Origin: Aestuariivita sp.
GTDB lineage: Bacteria; Pseudomonadota; Alphaproteobacteria; Rhodobacterales; Rhodobacteraceae
Direction: 5' to 3'
Assembly (NCBI GenBank): GCA_026710055.1
Contig: JAPORV010000325.1
Coordinates: forward strand, 1-60,722
DNA length: 60,722 nucleotides
Below, piece after piece: positions 53,501 to 60,722 of the stretch. Positions within the stretch are counted from its first letter, which is position 1; each line of letters opens with the position of its first letter. The notes under the pieces are model-generated. The model was given only the letters and a program-made list of their open reading frames with translations. It was not told the origin of the DNA and searched no databases. The position numbers were made by a program, and so were the translations under genes.

Positions 53501-54747
53501 AAGTCTTCAGCAGCTTCTATAGTCGGTGGTTCGCCGGGCCGCAGCACGCGGTAAATATCCATTAGTGCCGTTTCGCGGTTCATGTTTTTATCAACATTCA
53601 CCATCGTATTTCTGATGTAAGGACCAACATTCACGTAATCAACATCCAAAACCGGAATATCACTGATCCCTACATCCAATAGAATATCGACATGTCTTAT
53701 GCTTGGTATTCTTTTGTCCTTTTCAGCTTCCTTTTTTTCCTTTTCAAATCTAGCCTTATCCAATGTTAATTCATCGCCAGCCTCAACAAAAATCTCACCC
53801 GTCTTTTCATTAATTATATCTTTAGCAGCAAATTTTCCTTCGATGACGTCAAATGGAACTAGCAAATGAGTTATGCTTTTCTCATCAATCCATTTTTTTA
53901 CCGTACGGGGTGTTATTTTTTGACCTCGTTCGGCAATAATATTACCTGTTTTTGCATCAATCAAGTCATATGAAGGACGCGTTCCCCGAACACGATCAGG
54001 AAAAAATGGAATGATCCAACCCTTATTTTTCTTCCGCTTAAAACTAAGAATATCATAATAAGCTGCCATGATATCTTCTTGATCCATACCAAGCGCGTAA
54101 AGCAATGTCGTAACAGGTAATTTCCGGCGGCGATCAATGCGCGTATACAGATGGTCTTTTGCATCAAACTCAAAATCCAACCATGATCCGCGGTTAGGAA
54201 TAATGCGACATGCGAAAAGTAGCTTTCCTGAACTATGTGTTTTTCCTTTATCATGATCGAAAAACACACCAGGTGATCGGTGCATTTGGGAGACCACAAC
54301 TCTTTCTGTGCCATTCACAATGAATGTCCCATTTTTGGTCATCAAAGGGATGTCACCCATGTAAACATCTTGCTCTTTAATTCCTTTGACAGAACGGCTA
54401 TCGGTTTCTTCATCAACGTCAAAGACAATTAATCGCATTGTGACCTTTAATGGCGCACTGTAAGTCAAGTCTCGTTGCTGGCATTCCTCAACGTCAAACT
54501 TGGGCGCCTCAAACTCATACGTCATAAAGTCTAACTGTGCAGTTTCATTATAATCTTTAATCGGGAAGACCGATTGAAAAACCCCCATAATTCCTTCACC
54601 ATCGGCAGGTTTTTCTTTATCACCGGAATTCAAAAAAAGATCATAAGAGGACTTTTGCACCTCAATGAGGTTTGGCATTTCCAAGACTTCGCGGATTTTG
54701 CCATAATATCTTCGGAAACGTTTTTGACCAAGAACTGTTTGCGTCAT
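50575..54747 (-). CDS. rpoB: DNA-directed RNA polymerase subunit beta
   Basis: 1390 residues from [18 protein letters not shown] at 54747 (AAAGGTGG upstream); the track adds 22 residues. The rifampicin pocket reads [69 protein letters not shown], which looks wild type. Further conserved blocks include [31 protein letters not shown] and [18 protein letters not shown]. 250 bp after rplL, with an intergenic stem-loop. Confidence 0.98.
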   Translation of the reverse strand: MTQTVLGQKRFRRYYGKIREVLEMPNLIEVQKSSYDLFLNSGDKEKPADGEGIMGVFQSVFPIKDYNETAQLDFMTYEFEAPKFDVEECQQRDLTYSAPLKVTMRLIVFDVDEETDSRSVKGIKEQDVYMGDIPLMTKNGTFIVNGTERVVVSQMHRSPGVFFDHDKGKTHSSGKLLFACRIIPNRGSWLDFEFDAKDHLYTRIDRRRKLPVTTLLYALGMDQEDIMAAYYDILSFKRKKNKGWIIPFFPDRVRGTRPSYDLIDAKTGNIIAERGQKITPRTVKKWIDEKSITHLLVPFDVIEGKFAAKDIINEKTGEIFVEAGDELTLDKARFEKEKKEAEKDKRIPSIRHVDILLDVGISDIPVLDVDYVNVGPYIRNTMVNVDKNMNRETALMDIYRVLRPGEPPTIEAAEDLFDSLFNDSERYDLSVVGRVKMNMRLALSAEDTIRTLRSEDIVACVKGLVELRDGRGEVDDIDHLGNRRVRSVGELMENQYRLGLLRMERAIRERMSSIDIDTVMPQDIINAKPVAAVVREFFGSSQLSQFMDQTNPLSEVTHKRRLSALGPGGLTRERAGFEVRDVHPTHYGRICPIETPEGPNIGLINSLASYARVNKYGFIETPYRKVKKGQVTDDVHYMSATEEMRHTVAQANATLDDKGKFINEMVNTRQAGDYTLAPVEQVDLIDVSPKQLVSVAASLIPFLENDDANRALMGSNMQRQAVPLLQAEVPLVGTGIERKIAIDSGAAVQARRAGVIDQVDAQRIVLRATEDIQLGDAGVDIYRMRKFQRSNQNTCINQRPLVKVGQKVEKNEVIADGPSTDLGELALGKNVVVAFMPWNGYNYEDSILISERIARDDVFTSVHIEEFEVAARDTKLGPEEITRDIPNVGEEALRNLDESGIVYIGADVEPGDILVGKITPKGESPMTPEEKLLRAIFGEKASDVRDTSMRVKPGDFGTVVEVRVFNRYGVDKDERGLQIEREAVERLARDRDDEIAILDRNIFARLRLLLVGKEIHQVRDDVNVGSIIDDALLDSTSQYKWWQFALKDNDEAQVIEALKKEYDSQKAAFDARFDDKVEKVRRGDDLSPGIMKMVKVFVAVKRKLQPGDKMAGRHGNKGVVSKVVPMEDMPFLKDGTSVDICLNPLGVPSRMNVGQILETHMGWAAREFGVNIDEALEEYRCSGDLTLVQKALKLAYGEEGFNESFANLSEQQVVEAASNVTTGVPIATPVFDGAKESDVNDALLRAGFSESGQSDLYDGRTGEKFARPVTVGIKYLLKLHHLVDDKIHARSTGPYSLVTQQPLGGKAQFGGQRFGEMEVWALEAYGAAYTLQEMLTVKSDDVAGRTKVYASIVKGDDNFEAGVPESFNVLVKEVRGLGLNMELLNAEERY

Positions 54748-54839
54748 CAAGACTGCCACCTTTCGAAATTGTTCCAGGAAACACCGTATGGGTTTTGGCG
54801 TTTGCCCAATCAAAAAGATGTAATTGGATCAATACCTGA

Positions 54840-54858
54840 CTGCCGTCCCCGAAGGCAG
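54840..54858 (-). promoter_or_regulatory. Stem-loop in the rplL-rpoB spacer
   Basis: Minus strand CTGCC-TTCGGGGAC-GGCAG, 93 bp before the rpoB start. No T-run follows. Its position is that of the E. coli rplL-rpoB attenuator and RNase III site, so a processing or partial termination role is possible. Confidence 0.4.
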
Positions 54859-54997
54859 CCTCCCGATCCCATAAGAATACACCAAATTAAAAGCCTCGAA
54901 ACAACAGAGATGATTCTCATGAAATTTCGATGCCAAACAAGGTCATTGTTGCGACCCAAATTGACTTGATTGTTGAATGGACGAGCATTGCTTCAAG

Positions 54998-55378
54998 TTA
55001 GGCTAACTCAACTTCCGCTCCGGCTGCCTCTAGTTTTCCTTTGATTTCTTCTGCTTCTGCTTTTTCTATACCGTCCTTAATCTTTCCACCTGCTTCAACT
55101 AAATCTTTCGCATCTTTAAGGCCAAGGCCTGTGAGGGCTCGCACTTCCTTAATGACGTTAATCTTGGATTGACCAGCATTCTTTAAAATAACATCAAATT
55201 GCGATTTTTCTTCTTCGGCCTCTCCAGAAACCGCGCCATCAGCCGGTCCAGTAACCATCACTGCGCCACCCGCAGCCGGTTCTATACCATATTCATCTTT
55301 AAGGATTGTTTTTAACTCCTGCGCTTCAAGCAGCGTTAAGCCAACAATTTGTTCTGCAAGTTTTTTTAAATCAGCCAT
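54998..55378 (-). CDS. rplL: 50S ribosomal protein L7/L12
   Basis: 126 residues. N-terminal dimerisation helix ([29 protein letters not shown]), an Ala/Gly/Pro-rich hinge ([21 protein letters not shown]) and the C-terminal factor-binding domain ([38 protein letters not shown]). Recruits EF-Tu and EF-G. 59 bp after rplJ. Confidence 0.98.
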   Translation of the reverse strand: MADLKKLAEQIVGLTLLEAQELKTILKDEYGIEPAAGGAVMVTGPADGAVSGEAEEEKSQFDVILKNAGQSKINVIKEVRALTGLGLKDAKDLVEAGGKIKDGIEKAEAEEIKGKLEAAGAEVELA

Positions 55379-55437
55379 TCTAAAATCTTTCCGTTTTAAT
55401 AATCAAAGCAAAAGCATATTCACACTAATATTATTAT

Positions 55438-55953
55438 CTAAGCTGCCGCTTTGTCTTCTATGGTCGACAATAAAGAAGCAAAGTTTGCACCTGGTGCTGT
55501 AACACAAGCCGATAAGGTTGCGGCGGGCGCAATAATACATCCAGCAATTGATGAAATAAGTTCATCGCGTGATGGCATCGCGGATAAAGCCTTAACTTCA
55601 GCACGATTTAGTATACTATCACCCATAACGCCACCAAGAATCTCAAATTTGTTGTTTTTCTCTGCGTAATCTTCTGCAACCTTTGCCGCCGCAACTGGAT
55701 CTTGGGAATAAGTAAGCAGTGTCATTCCAGTAAGAAGATCCGAGATGTCTGCGCAATTTTTATACTTTATAGCAAGTTTCGCCAATCTATTCTTGGTAAC
55801 ACGCACACCAGCAACCGCTTCGCGCGCACTTGATCGCAGGCCTTGCATTTCAGCAACAGTTAAGCCCGTATATCGTGCAATAACTACAATTCCAGATGTA
55901 TCAAAAATCTGGCCAAGTTCTTCGACAACTTTTTCTTTCTGTGACTTATCCAA
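55438..55953 (-). CDS. rplJ: 50S ribosomal protein L10
   Basis: 171 residues with a TTG start: GGAG lies 7 nt before it and no earlier ATG gives a better N-terminus ([17 protein letters not shown]). [24 protein letters not shown] and [13 protein letters not shown] are the rRNA-binding part; the C-terminal helix carries L7/L12 dimers. Has its own promoter in the 376-bp gap after rplA. A TTG start together with a structured leader would suit autoregulated, modest initiation. Confidence 0.95.
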   Translation of the reverse strand: MDKSQKEKVVEELGQIFDTSGIVVIARYTGLTVAEMQGLRSSAREAVAGVRVTKNRLAKLAIKYKNCADISDLLTGMTLLTYSQDPVAAAKVAEDYAEKNNKFEILGGVMGDSILNRAEVKALSAMPSRDELISSIAGCIIAPAATLSACVTAPGANFASLLSTIEDKAAA

Positions 55954-56127
55954 AATCCCACTCCAAAATTTTGGGAACTTGTCCCTTGTTCACACTATTT
56001 TCTAGCGACAATACCTGACCAAATTCGACTAACCACAAAGGAAACTGTAGAAGTTATTCAGTATTCCGTTTGGGGCGGACATCTAAGATTGCAAAACCAA
56101 TTGTGCAAATTAAAGATCACAAAGCAC
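55954..56127 (-). other. rplJ untranslated leader
   Basis: The leader between the 5' hairpin and the TTG start has a CCAAAATTTTGG palindrome next to GGGAACTTGTCCC. L10-(L12)4 autoregulates through such leaders in other bacteria, but I could not match the known L10-leader fold by eye. Confidence 0.3.
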
Positions 56128-56152
56128 AAAAAGCGCACGATAATCCGTACGC
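56128..56152 (-). terminator. Hairpin with T-run between rplA and rplJ
   Basis: Minus strand GCGTACG-GATTAT-CGTGCGC (7-bp stem with one G-T pair) followed by TTTTT. It sits ~180 bp after rplA and would end the rplKA transcript, yet it also lies at about +4 of the predicted rplJ promoter. Confidence 0.6.
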
Positions 56153-56161
56153 TCTCATTCT

Positions 56162-56190
56162 ATGATATATTATTTTTTGCGACTTGACAA
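56162..56190 (-). promoter_or_regulatory. Predicted sigma70 promoter of rplJL-rpoBC
   Basis: Minus strand: -35 TTGTCA (56190-56185), 17-nt spacer, -10 TATCAT (56167-56162); each matches consensus at 5 of 6. Corresponds in place to the E. coli L10 promoter. Confidence 0.65.
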
Positions 56191-56329
56191 GTTTAAAAAT
56201 GCATTATCATCGAATTTTTTTAAAATTCAATTTCCAACATAATAGTTAAGAGTGATCGGCGCAAAAAATCGACATTATTCGCGTTTATTTTAATCAAAGA
56301 TGATCTAACCATCGCACTGACCTCATCGT

Positions 56330-57031
56330 TTATTGTGCTGCTAGCGCATTCTCAATGTTAACCGAAACGCCCGGTCCCATTGTTGAACATATTGAAATTT
56401 TTTTCAAATATGTCCCTTTAGCTCCAGAGGGTTTAGCTTTGGCAACAGCACCAACAAATGCTCTTATGTTCTCCACCAATTTCACCTCATCGAAAGATAA
56501 TTTACCAATACCCGCATGAATGAGGCCCGCTTTTTCTGTTTTAAACTGAACTTCACCACCTTTCGCCGCCTTTACAGCCTCAGCTACGTCATTCGTAACT
56601 GTACCCAGTTTAGGATTTGGCATTAAATTTCTAGGACCTAACAATTTACCGAGGCGCCCAACGATTGCCATCATATCGGGGGTTGCAATGCAGCGATCAA
56701 AATTGATGGTACCGCCTTGTATGGTCTCCATTAAATCTTCAGCGCCAACGATATCTGCTCCTGCTTCCATTGCTTCATCAGCCTTACTGTCGCGTGCAAA
56801 AACTGCAATGCGGATGGTTTTTCCCGTGCCATTTGGCAATCCAATAACACCCCGCACCATTTGATCAGCATGTCGTGGATCAACGCCAAGATTCATAGCA
56901 ACTTCCAATGTCTCATCAAACTTTGCACTTGCCGTGCTTTTGATCAATGCAACTGCATCTTCTACAGACATATTCTCTTTTTTTGAAAAAGCCTCTCGCA
57001 TTTCTCGAGTTCGCTTACCAATTTTTGCCAT
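56330..57031 (-). CDS. rplA: 50S ribosomal protein L1
   Basis: 233 residues, [61 protein letters not shown] and the [33 protein letters not shown] segment. Forms the L1 stalk at the E site and represses its own operon in E. coli. Shares one base (TAATG) with the rplK stop. Confidence 0.98.
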   Translation of the reverse strand: MAKIGKRTREMREAFSKKENMSVEDAVALIKSTASAKFDETLEVAMNLGVDPRHADQMVRGVIGLPNGTGKTIRIAVFARDSKADEAMEAGADIVGAEDLMETIQGGTINFDRCIATPDMMAIVGRLGKLLGPRNLMPNPKLGTVTNDVAEAVKAAKGGEVQFKTEKAGLIHAGIGKLSFDEVKLVENIRAFVGAVAKAKPSGAKGTYLKKISICSTMGPGVSVNIENALAAQ

Positions 57032-57456
57032 TACTTCACCTCAATTCCCATAGACTTAGCAGAACCGAGAATGATTTTCATCGCGCCTTCAATATCGTTT
57101 GCATTAAGATCTTTCATTTTTGATTCGGCAATTTCACGAATTTGATTAATTGATACTGTCCCAACAATCTCACGAGATGGTGCGTTCGCTCCCGACTTTA
57201 AATTTGCCGCCTTTTTCAAGAAATAAGAAGCAGGCGGTGTTTTTATATCAATTGAAAATGATTTATCTTGATAATATGTAATAATCGTTGGGCAAGGTGC
57301 TCCTGCTTCCAAATCTTCAGTCTTGGCATTAAATGCCTTACAGAACTCCATGATATTCAATCCGCGCTGACCTAAAGCAGGGCCAACCGGTGGTGAGGGA
57401 TTTGCTTGCCCAGCAGGTACTTGTAGCTTCATCGTACCGGCAATTTTCTTTGCCAT
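57031..57456 (-). CDS. rplK: 50S ribosomal protein L11
   Basis: 141 residues, [41 protein letters not shown] and the C-terminal rRNA-binding part ending [13 protein letters not shown]. Its proline-rich N-terminal linker is the thiostrepton site and is needed for RelA activation. SD AAAGG before the ATG. 263 bp after nusG. Confidence 0.98.
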   Translation of the reverse strand: MAKKIAGTMKLQVPAGQANPSPPVGPALGQRGLNIMEFCKAFNAKTEDLEAGAPCPTIITYYQDKSFSIDIKTPPASYFLKKAANLKSGANAPSREIVGTVSINQIREIAESKMKDLNANDIEGAMKIILGSAKSMGIEVK

Positions 57457-57471
57457 TTATCTTTTCCTTTT

Positions 57472-57579
57472 TCAACACCCACAAATCGCGTTCTGTGGGC
57501 AACTGGTTGTCGTGGTACGGTTAATCAACGCGTTGACCTTGCCTTCCACTTCGGACTTGATCTTATGCCAATAACTCAT
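57472..57579 (-). CDS. 35-codon ORF in the nusG-rplK spacer, Cys-rich C-terminus, unproven
   Basis: Too short for the ORF track. Reads MSYWHKIKSEVEGKVNALINR then TTTTSCPQNAICGC and a stop. Codon choice (many AAG, GTC, GCG) is GC-richer than the AT-rich spacer around it. There is no clear ribosome-binding site. The 3' end overlaps a strong hairpin (57478-57499), so the sequence may be conserved for RNA structure rather than protein. Not recognised. Confidence 0.25.
   Translation of the reverse strand: MSYWHKIKSEVEGKVNALINRTTTTSCPQNAICGC
57478..57499 (-). promoter_or_regulatory. Leader hairpin upstream of rplK, candidate L1 control site
   Basis: Minus strand CCCACA-GAACGCGATT-TGTGGG, a perfect 6-bp stem ending 22 nt before the rplK ATG. 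Its position is right for the L1 autoregulation target; the match to the known L1-binding consensus was not established. Confidence 0.35.
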
Positions 57580-57602
57580 GGCCCATACGCATTAGTTTTC
57601 TC

Positions 57603-57642
57603 AAAAAAAAAGATCAAGCCCGCAAATAACAATAAAGAGGCT
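57603..57642 (-). terminator. Weak terminator-like hairpin between nusG and rplK
   Basis: Minus strand AGCCT...GGGCT (5 bp including one G-T pair, long loop), then TTGATC and nine T. The T-run is striking but the stem is weak. Confidence 0.3.
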
Positions 57643-57719
57643 GGTGCATGTAAAAACAACTTTGGTGTGATTTATAAACTTACCAGGAAATTTCGGCCAA
57701 CTTTACATCTCGTCTTTTT

Positions 57720-58253
57720 TCAACTCTGTTTAGTAACTTGAGTGAATTCTAATTCAACCGGTGTTTCACGACCAAAAATCGACACTGTTACCTTCAACCG
57801 CTGATTATTTTCATCAACTTCTTCTACCATACCATCAAATCCCTCAAACGGACCGTCGTTAACTCGGACTTTCTCACCAACATCAAAATTAATCATCAAT
57901 CTCGGTGCTTGCTCACCTTCGGTTACTCGGTCAAGCACGCTCTGCACATCCTTGTCAGGCATGGGCATTGGATGACCTTGCGGGCCAAGAAAACCAGTAA
58001 CGCGGTTAATAGAAGAGATAAGATGGTAACCTTTGTCCGACATATCCATTTTAACAAGTACGTAACCCGGCATAAGCCGTCGTTCCGCTGTAACCTTCTT
58101 GCCCCGCCGTACTTGAATAACATCTTCTGTTGGAACCAAGACTTCATCAATTTGCTCATCTAACTTGTCTTCAAAGACTTTTTGACGGATCTGTTCAGCA
58201 ATCTTTTTTTCAAAATTCGACAGCACACTTACAGCATACCAGCGTTTAGTCAT
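57720..58253 (-). CDS. nusG: Transcription termination/antitermination protein NusG
   Basis: 177 residues. The NGN domain (KRWYAVSVLSNFEKKIAEQI ... RRLMPGYVLVKMDMSDKGYHLISSINRVTGFLG) binds the beta' clamp, and the C-terminal KOW (FDVGEKVRVNDGPFEGFDGMVEEVDENNQRLKVTVSIFGRETPVELEF) contacts Rho or S10. Usually nusG directly follows secE; here 584 bp separate them. Confidence 0.97.
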   Translation of the reverse strand: MTKRWYAVSVLSNFEKKIAEQIRQKVFEDKLDEQIDEVLVPTEDVIQVRRGKKVTAERRLMPGYVLVKMDMSDKGYHLISSINRVTGFLGPQGHPMPMPDKDVQSVLDRVTEGEQAPRLMINFDVGEKVRVNDGPFEGFDGMVEEVDENNQRLKVTVSIFGRETPVELEFTQVTKQS

Positions 58254-58837
58254 TGTTGTTATTGTCCTTACTTTTTTGAAGTCTAGTATCTCACATGCTA
58301 AAATCGTTCCTGATCATAGCATACAAGAAAGCAACCTTAGCTCAAATAAACGGCATGCTTTAGCAGTTTTTACTATTGAAATTCTATACAACCGCCAATT
58401 ATCTTTATATTTTTATACTAATACAGGCCGTAATCATTGTCACCACGACAGCAACCGTTGCATCAATGTTCCGCCAAATCCGGTATCTTCTTGCCATTTC
58501 AAAACACAATATCTACGGTTTATCATAAGAATCTATTTACATTTCAACACTTCTATCCAAGTTAATATTTTTCATTAAGAATCGCGTAATTTTTCTATTT
58601 TTTTGCATAGCCCTATTTTGTTGTCACATGGCTTCACCAATAAACTGTCCATTTGTTTTATTTTAAATATTGTTGATTACAAAATTCACCAGTCATTCAA
58701 GCAGTTTTTTCTGACCGTATCGGGCACTTCGCCACTCAGCGGTTCTATCAGCATCTCATGTTACAAAACGATGATTTGACGACCAAAAAGAAATTCGCAA
58801 TTCTTAATGATTGTGCGCATTGCTTTTGTTACATGAA
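58254..58837. other. 584-bp spacer between secE and nusG
   Basis: Very AT-rich. The 100-codon plus-strand ORF at 58276 is Asn/His/Ile-rich, antisense and unsupported. I see no RNA gene or clear promoter. Such a gap within secE-nusG is unusual. Confidence 0.5.
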
Positions 58838-59035
58838 TTAACCAAACAAATTCAAAATACCTTGAATTCCATTACGAATTAAAATGTCAATAACTGCAAA
58901 AAAAGCCGCTGTGATTGCCGCCATTATAAAAACCATTATTGTGGTGATGAAGACTTCACGACGTGTCGGCCAAACAATTTTTGAGACCTCATAGCGAACT
59001 TGCTGTATAAACTTTAATGGATTTGTATTAGCCAT
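58838..59035 (-). CDS. secE: Preprotein translocase subunit SecE
   Basis: 65 residues, short single-helix form. MANTNPLKFIQQVRYEVSKIVWPTRREVFITTIMVFIMAAITAAFFAVIDILIRNGI: the amphipathic KIVWPTRREV helix followed by one membrane segment is diagnostic. Clamps SecY (18375-19742). 184 bp after tRNA-Trp. Confidence 0.96.
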   Translation of the reverse strand: MANTNPLKFIQQVRYEVSKIVWPTRREVFITTIMVFIMAAITAAFFAVIDILIRNGIQGILNLFG

Positions 59036-59219
59036 AAACGATGTCCTCGAAAGCTAAGATGTTGTCAATTAATGGCTTATCACCGTAGTAAACCGCCTAT
59101 TTCACCTGTCTGTTATCCAAGATAAGCGTATGCCATAAAATAATTTGCATTTAAACAGGCTTTTAACCAGTCAGGGCTGGAATTTCAATTTGTCAAGACT
59201 CTGACGCCATCATTAAGAA

Positions 59220-59295
59220 TGGCAGGGGTAGCAGGGATCGAACCTACGACCTACGGTTTTGGAGACCGTTGCTCTACCAGCTGAGCTATACCCCT
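59220..59295 (-). tRNA. tRNA-Trp (anticodon CCA)
   Basis: 76 nt on the minus strand. Acceptor AGGGGTA pairs with TACCCCT, D-loop AGCTCAGCTGGTAGAGC, anticodon arm ACGGT-CTCCAAA-ACCGT, T-arm GTAGGTTCGATCCCTGC, discriminator G and an encoded CCA end. Located upstream of secE, the usual alphaproteobacterial place. Confidence 0.97.
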
Positions 59296-59452
59296 TTATT
59301 CTTTTTTGGTGTAATGTTTGTTTCAAGTTTCAATTTTGCAAGAGGTCACCCTATCGAAATTTGACCCAACGCGACACTTATTTCCATTCATTTAAAGCCC
59401 AATAGTCAGGCTCTACTTATTTCTTTAATGCGGTTCTTTAGCGAGCCGCTGT

Positions 59453-60214
59453 TTATCGCCACATTTTCAAACGAAATTTTTTAATCGCCAAATCAGTTTC
59501 GTCAGTCACAGCATTAATAGTTTTTTCCAAACTAAGTCGCAACCGTTCAATGTCGGAATCAGTAGCACATCGTGGTACTAATTCAGGCCATTCCCGACAA
59601 TGAATAACACCACGTGACCATGGAATCGGTAGCATTAACCGATCCCATGTTGGCATTCGCAAGACGCGATTAGCCGAAAAGGAAACCGCAAAAACACGTG
59701 CGTTTGATGCTCTCGCCCATTTCAAAGGAACATCTTTCGCAATACGCGCTGGCCCACCAGGACCATCAACCGCAATACCAATTGATGCTCCTTCGCCAAT
59801 CAGCTTTAGAATCTGACGAGAGCGTTTAATATGCCGCTGTTTACTCGCCATCGCCATATTATCTAAGCCGAAACGACGCAATATTTGCCCGATAAGTCGG
59901 CCAGCTCGCGCTGACGTAGTCAATGACAAGATCGGCCCAAGATGAACGGGGAAGGCATATCCTGCCATAACCAATCTCTGATGCCACAAGACCATAATGA
60001 CTGACTCGTTGCGCGCCACGCAAGCATCTAATGCTTCAAACCCATAACGGTCAAATCGTGATGTTCGATACGCAAACCGAATATAAGCTGCGATGCAATT
60101 TTCTACAGCCCGATTTACTATTGGGTTATCAGCAATACGTTTGCGAAGACTGAATTTATTTTTAGTTTCAATATACTTCATTATATTTCTAAGCCAAAAT
60201 CTCTCGTTTTTCAT
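59453..60214 (-). CDS. DUF374 lysophospholipid acyltransferase-family protein
   Basis: 253 residues. VIMVLWHQRLVMAGYAF carries the HQ variant of the acyltransferase H-box; SARAGRLIGQILRRFGLDNMAMAS and GIAVDGPGGPARIAKDVPLKWARAS match the DUF374 family. Members occur near lipid A and glycosyltransferase genes and may acylate lipid A or a related lipid at the inner membrane. The start is uncertain: ATG at 60214 and ATG at 60181 both lack a clear ribosome-binding site. The C-terminus is slightly longer than usual. It is the first gene seen before tRNA-Trp. Confidence 0.85.
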   Translation of the reverse strand: MKNERFWLRNIMKYIETKNKFSLRKRIADNPIVNRAVENCIAAYIRFAYRTSRFDRYGFEALDACVARNESVIMVLWHQRLVMAGYAFPVHLGPILSLTTSARAGRLIGQILRRFGLDNMAMASKQRHIKRSRQILKLIGEGASIGIAVDGPGGPARIAKDVPLKWARASNARVFAVSFSANRVLRMPTWDRLMLPIPWSRGVIHCREWPELVPRCATDSDIERLRLSLEKTINAVTDETDLAIKKFRLKMWR

Positions 60215-60722
60215 ACTACAATGGATGCTATTTATCCGGGATTATTCACGAAAGCGGCAAATATCACAAGCACTTCCTCGCAGGAAATTTAACATCTTTA
60301 TTAGTTTTCTGCTAATGATCAAACATCTTTATTGGCTAGCTCTGAAGTTTCTATTCCAGATTTTCCACTAATTTTGTCCAAGTTATTACCGTGAATTTAT
60401 AAGATTTAGCTATCCCAATTGACTATAGGTAAGTCAAGAACATGCTTAAATCCGAGGTCGAAATTCAGATCGCCTCACTAAAATTTAACAAGAGATTATC
60501 TCTTGTTAAATTCTCATATGTATCAAAGTAGTGTCTCAAGGGTAAGATTAAGTCTAAATTATCTAAATAAATTGCTGAAAATATTGATTTTGTTCAACAA
60601 TTCCCGCTAATTTTTTTATTCAATCATTTCAATTGCTTACAAAAATCAATGGAAAAATTTTTCGTAGCCTTTTGAGTTGAATATGTGAGAATGCTCGCAA
60701 CAATCATAAAAAGCGAGCAGGT
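60215..60722. other. Intergenic end of window
   Basis: About 500 bp, very AT-rich, no gene recognised. Contains the palindrome listed separately. Confidence 0.5.
60482..60512. repeat. Perfect 31-nt palindrome
   Basis: AATTTAACAAGAGAT, one T, then its exact reverse complement. No T-run follows on either strand. Could be an operator, a cruciform or a bidirectional stem-loop. Confidence 0.7.

Noticed and set aside
58276-58578. 100-aa plus-strand ORF between secE and nusG
   Set aside because: Antisense to the operon, low-complexity Asn/His/Ile composition, no ribosome-binding site.
59400-59440. Terminator after the DUF374 gene (GCGG...CCGC hairpin)
   Set aside because: The stem has a mismatch after four pairs and is not followed by a T-run on the minus strand.

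Overview
The window looks like a chromosome segment from an AT-rich alphaproteobacterium, probably a Rhodospirillales-type lineage that is losing genes. Reasons for the class: a general L-amino-acid ABC transporter in the order aapJ-aapQ-aapM-aapP; an ATP12-type F1 assembly chaperone behind an RluA-family pseudouridine synthase and crcB; tRNA-Trp directly upstream of secE-nusG-rplK; and alpha-type ribosomal protein and RNA polymerase sequences. Signs of reduction: spacers of 100-600 bp inside normally tight ribosomal operons, no adk between secY and rpsM, and several decayed genes (a helicase fragment, IS4 and IS5 transposases, a toxin-antitoxin pair). No database search was possible, so the placement is inference.

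Layout. 1-6.8 kb: accessory region with the 3' end of an Orc/Cdc6-like AAA+ ATPase gene, a convergent 1720-aa exonuclease-RecQ-UvrD fusion, a 272-bp element with perfect terminal inverted repeats (MITE-like), and a frameshifted fragment of a second copy of the helicase. 6.8-11.3 kb: aapJQMP uptake operon. 11.7-15.4 kb: atp12-like gene, rluC-type gene, crcB and a Do-family periplasmic protease, all on the minus strand. 15.7-34.8 kb: one long minus-strand block containing the str, S10, spc and alpha operons (rpsL to rplQ) with tuf, fusA, secY and rpoA. 34.8-46.2 kb: accessory island between rpsL and rpoC, holding an IS4 transposase pseudogene, an AAA-ATPase/PD-(D/E)XK gene, a complete paralogue of the AAA+ ATPase, a RelE/ParE toxin-antitoxin relic interrupted by an IS5-family relic, and a KefB/KefC-type antiporter. 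46.2-59.3 kb: rpoC, rpoB, rplL, rplJ, rplA, rplK, nusG, secE and tRNA-Trp, again on the minus strand. 59.4-60.7 kb: a DUF374-type acyltransferase and an intergenic tail with a 31-nt palindrome.

How the genes work together: most of the window encodes the core gene-expression machinery (RNA polymerase subunits, NusG, about half the ribosomal proteins, EF-Tu, EF-G) and the SecYE translocon. Good sigma70-like promoters can be read in front of rpsL, rplJ, aapJ and, less surely, rpsM. The rpsL and rplJ transcripts both start with leaders carrying terminator-like hairpins. In most relatives rpoC runs into rpsL; here about 11.4 kb of mostly decayed, partly GC-rich DNA separates them. The str operon nevertheless keeps its own strong promoter.

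The least ordinary content is the repeated association of an Orc-like ATPase with the giant helicase-nuclease. Both families are represented twice in 41 kb (one intact helicase plus one relic, one complete ATPase plus one copy cut by the window edge). This suggests a duplicated accessory module of unknown role, perhaps genome defence or DNA repair.
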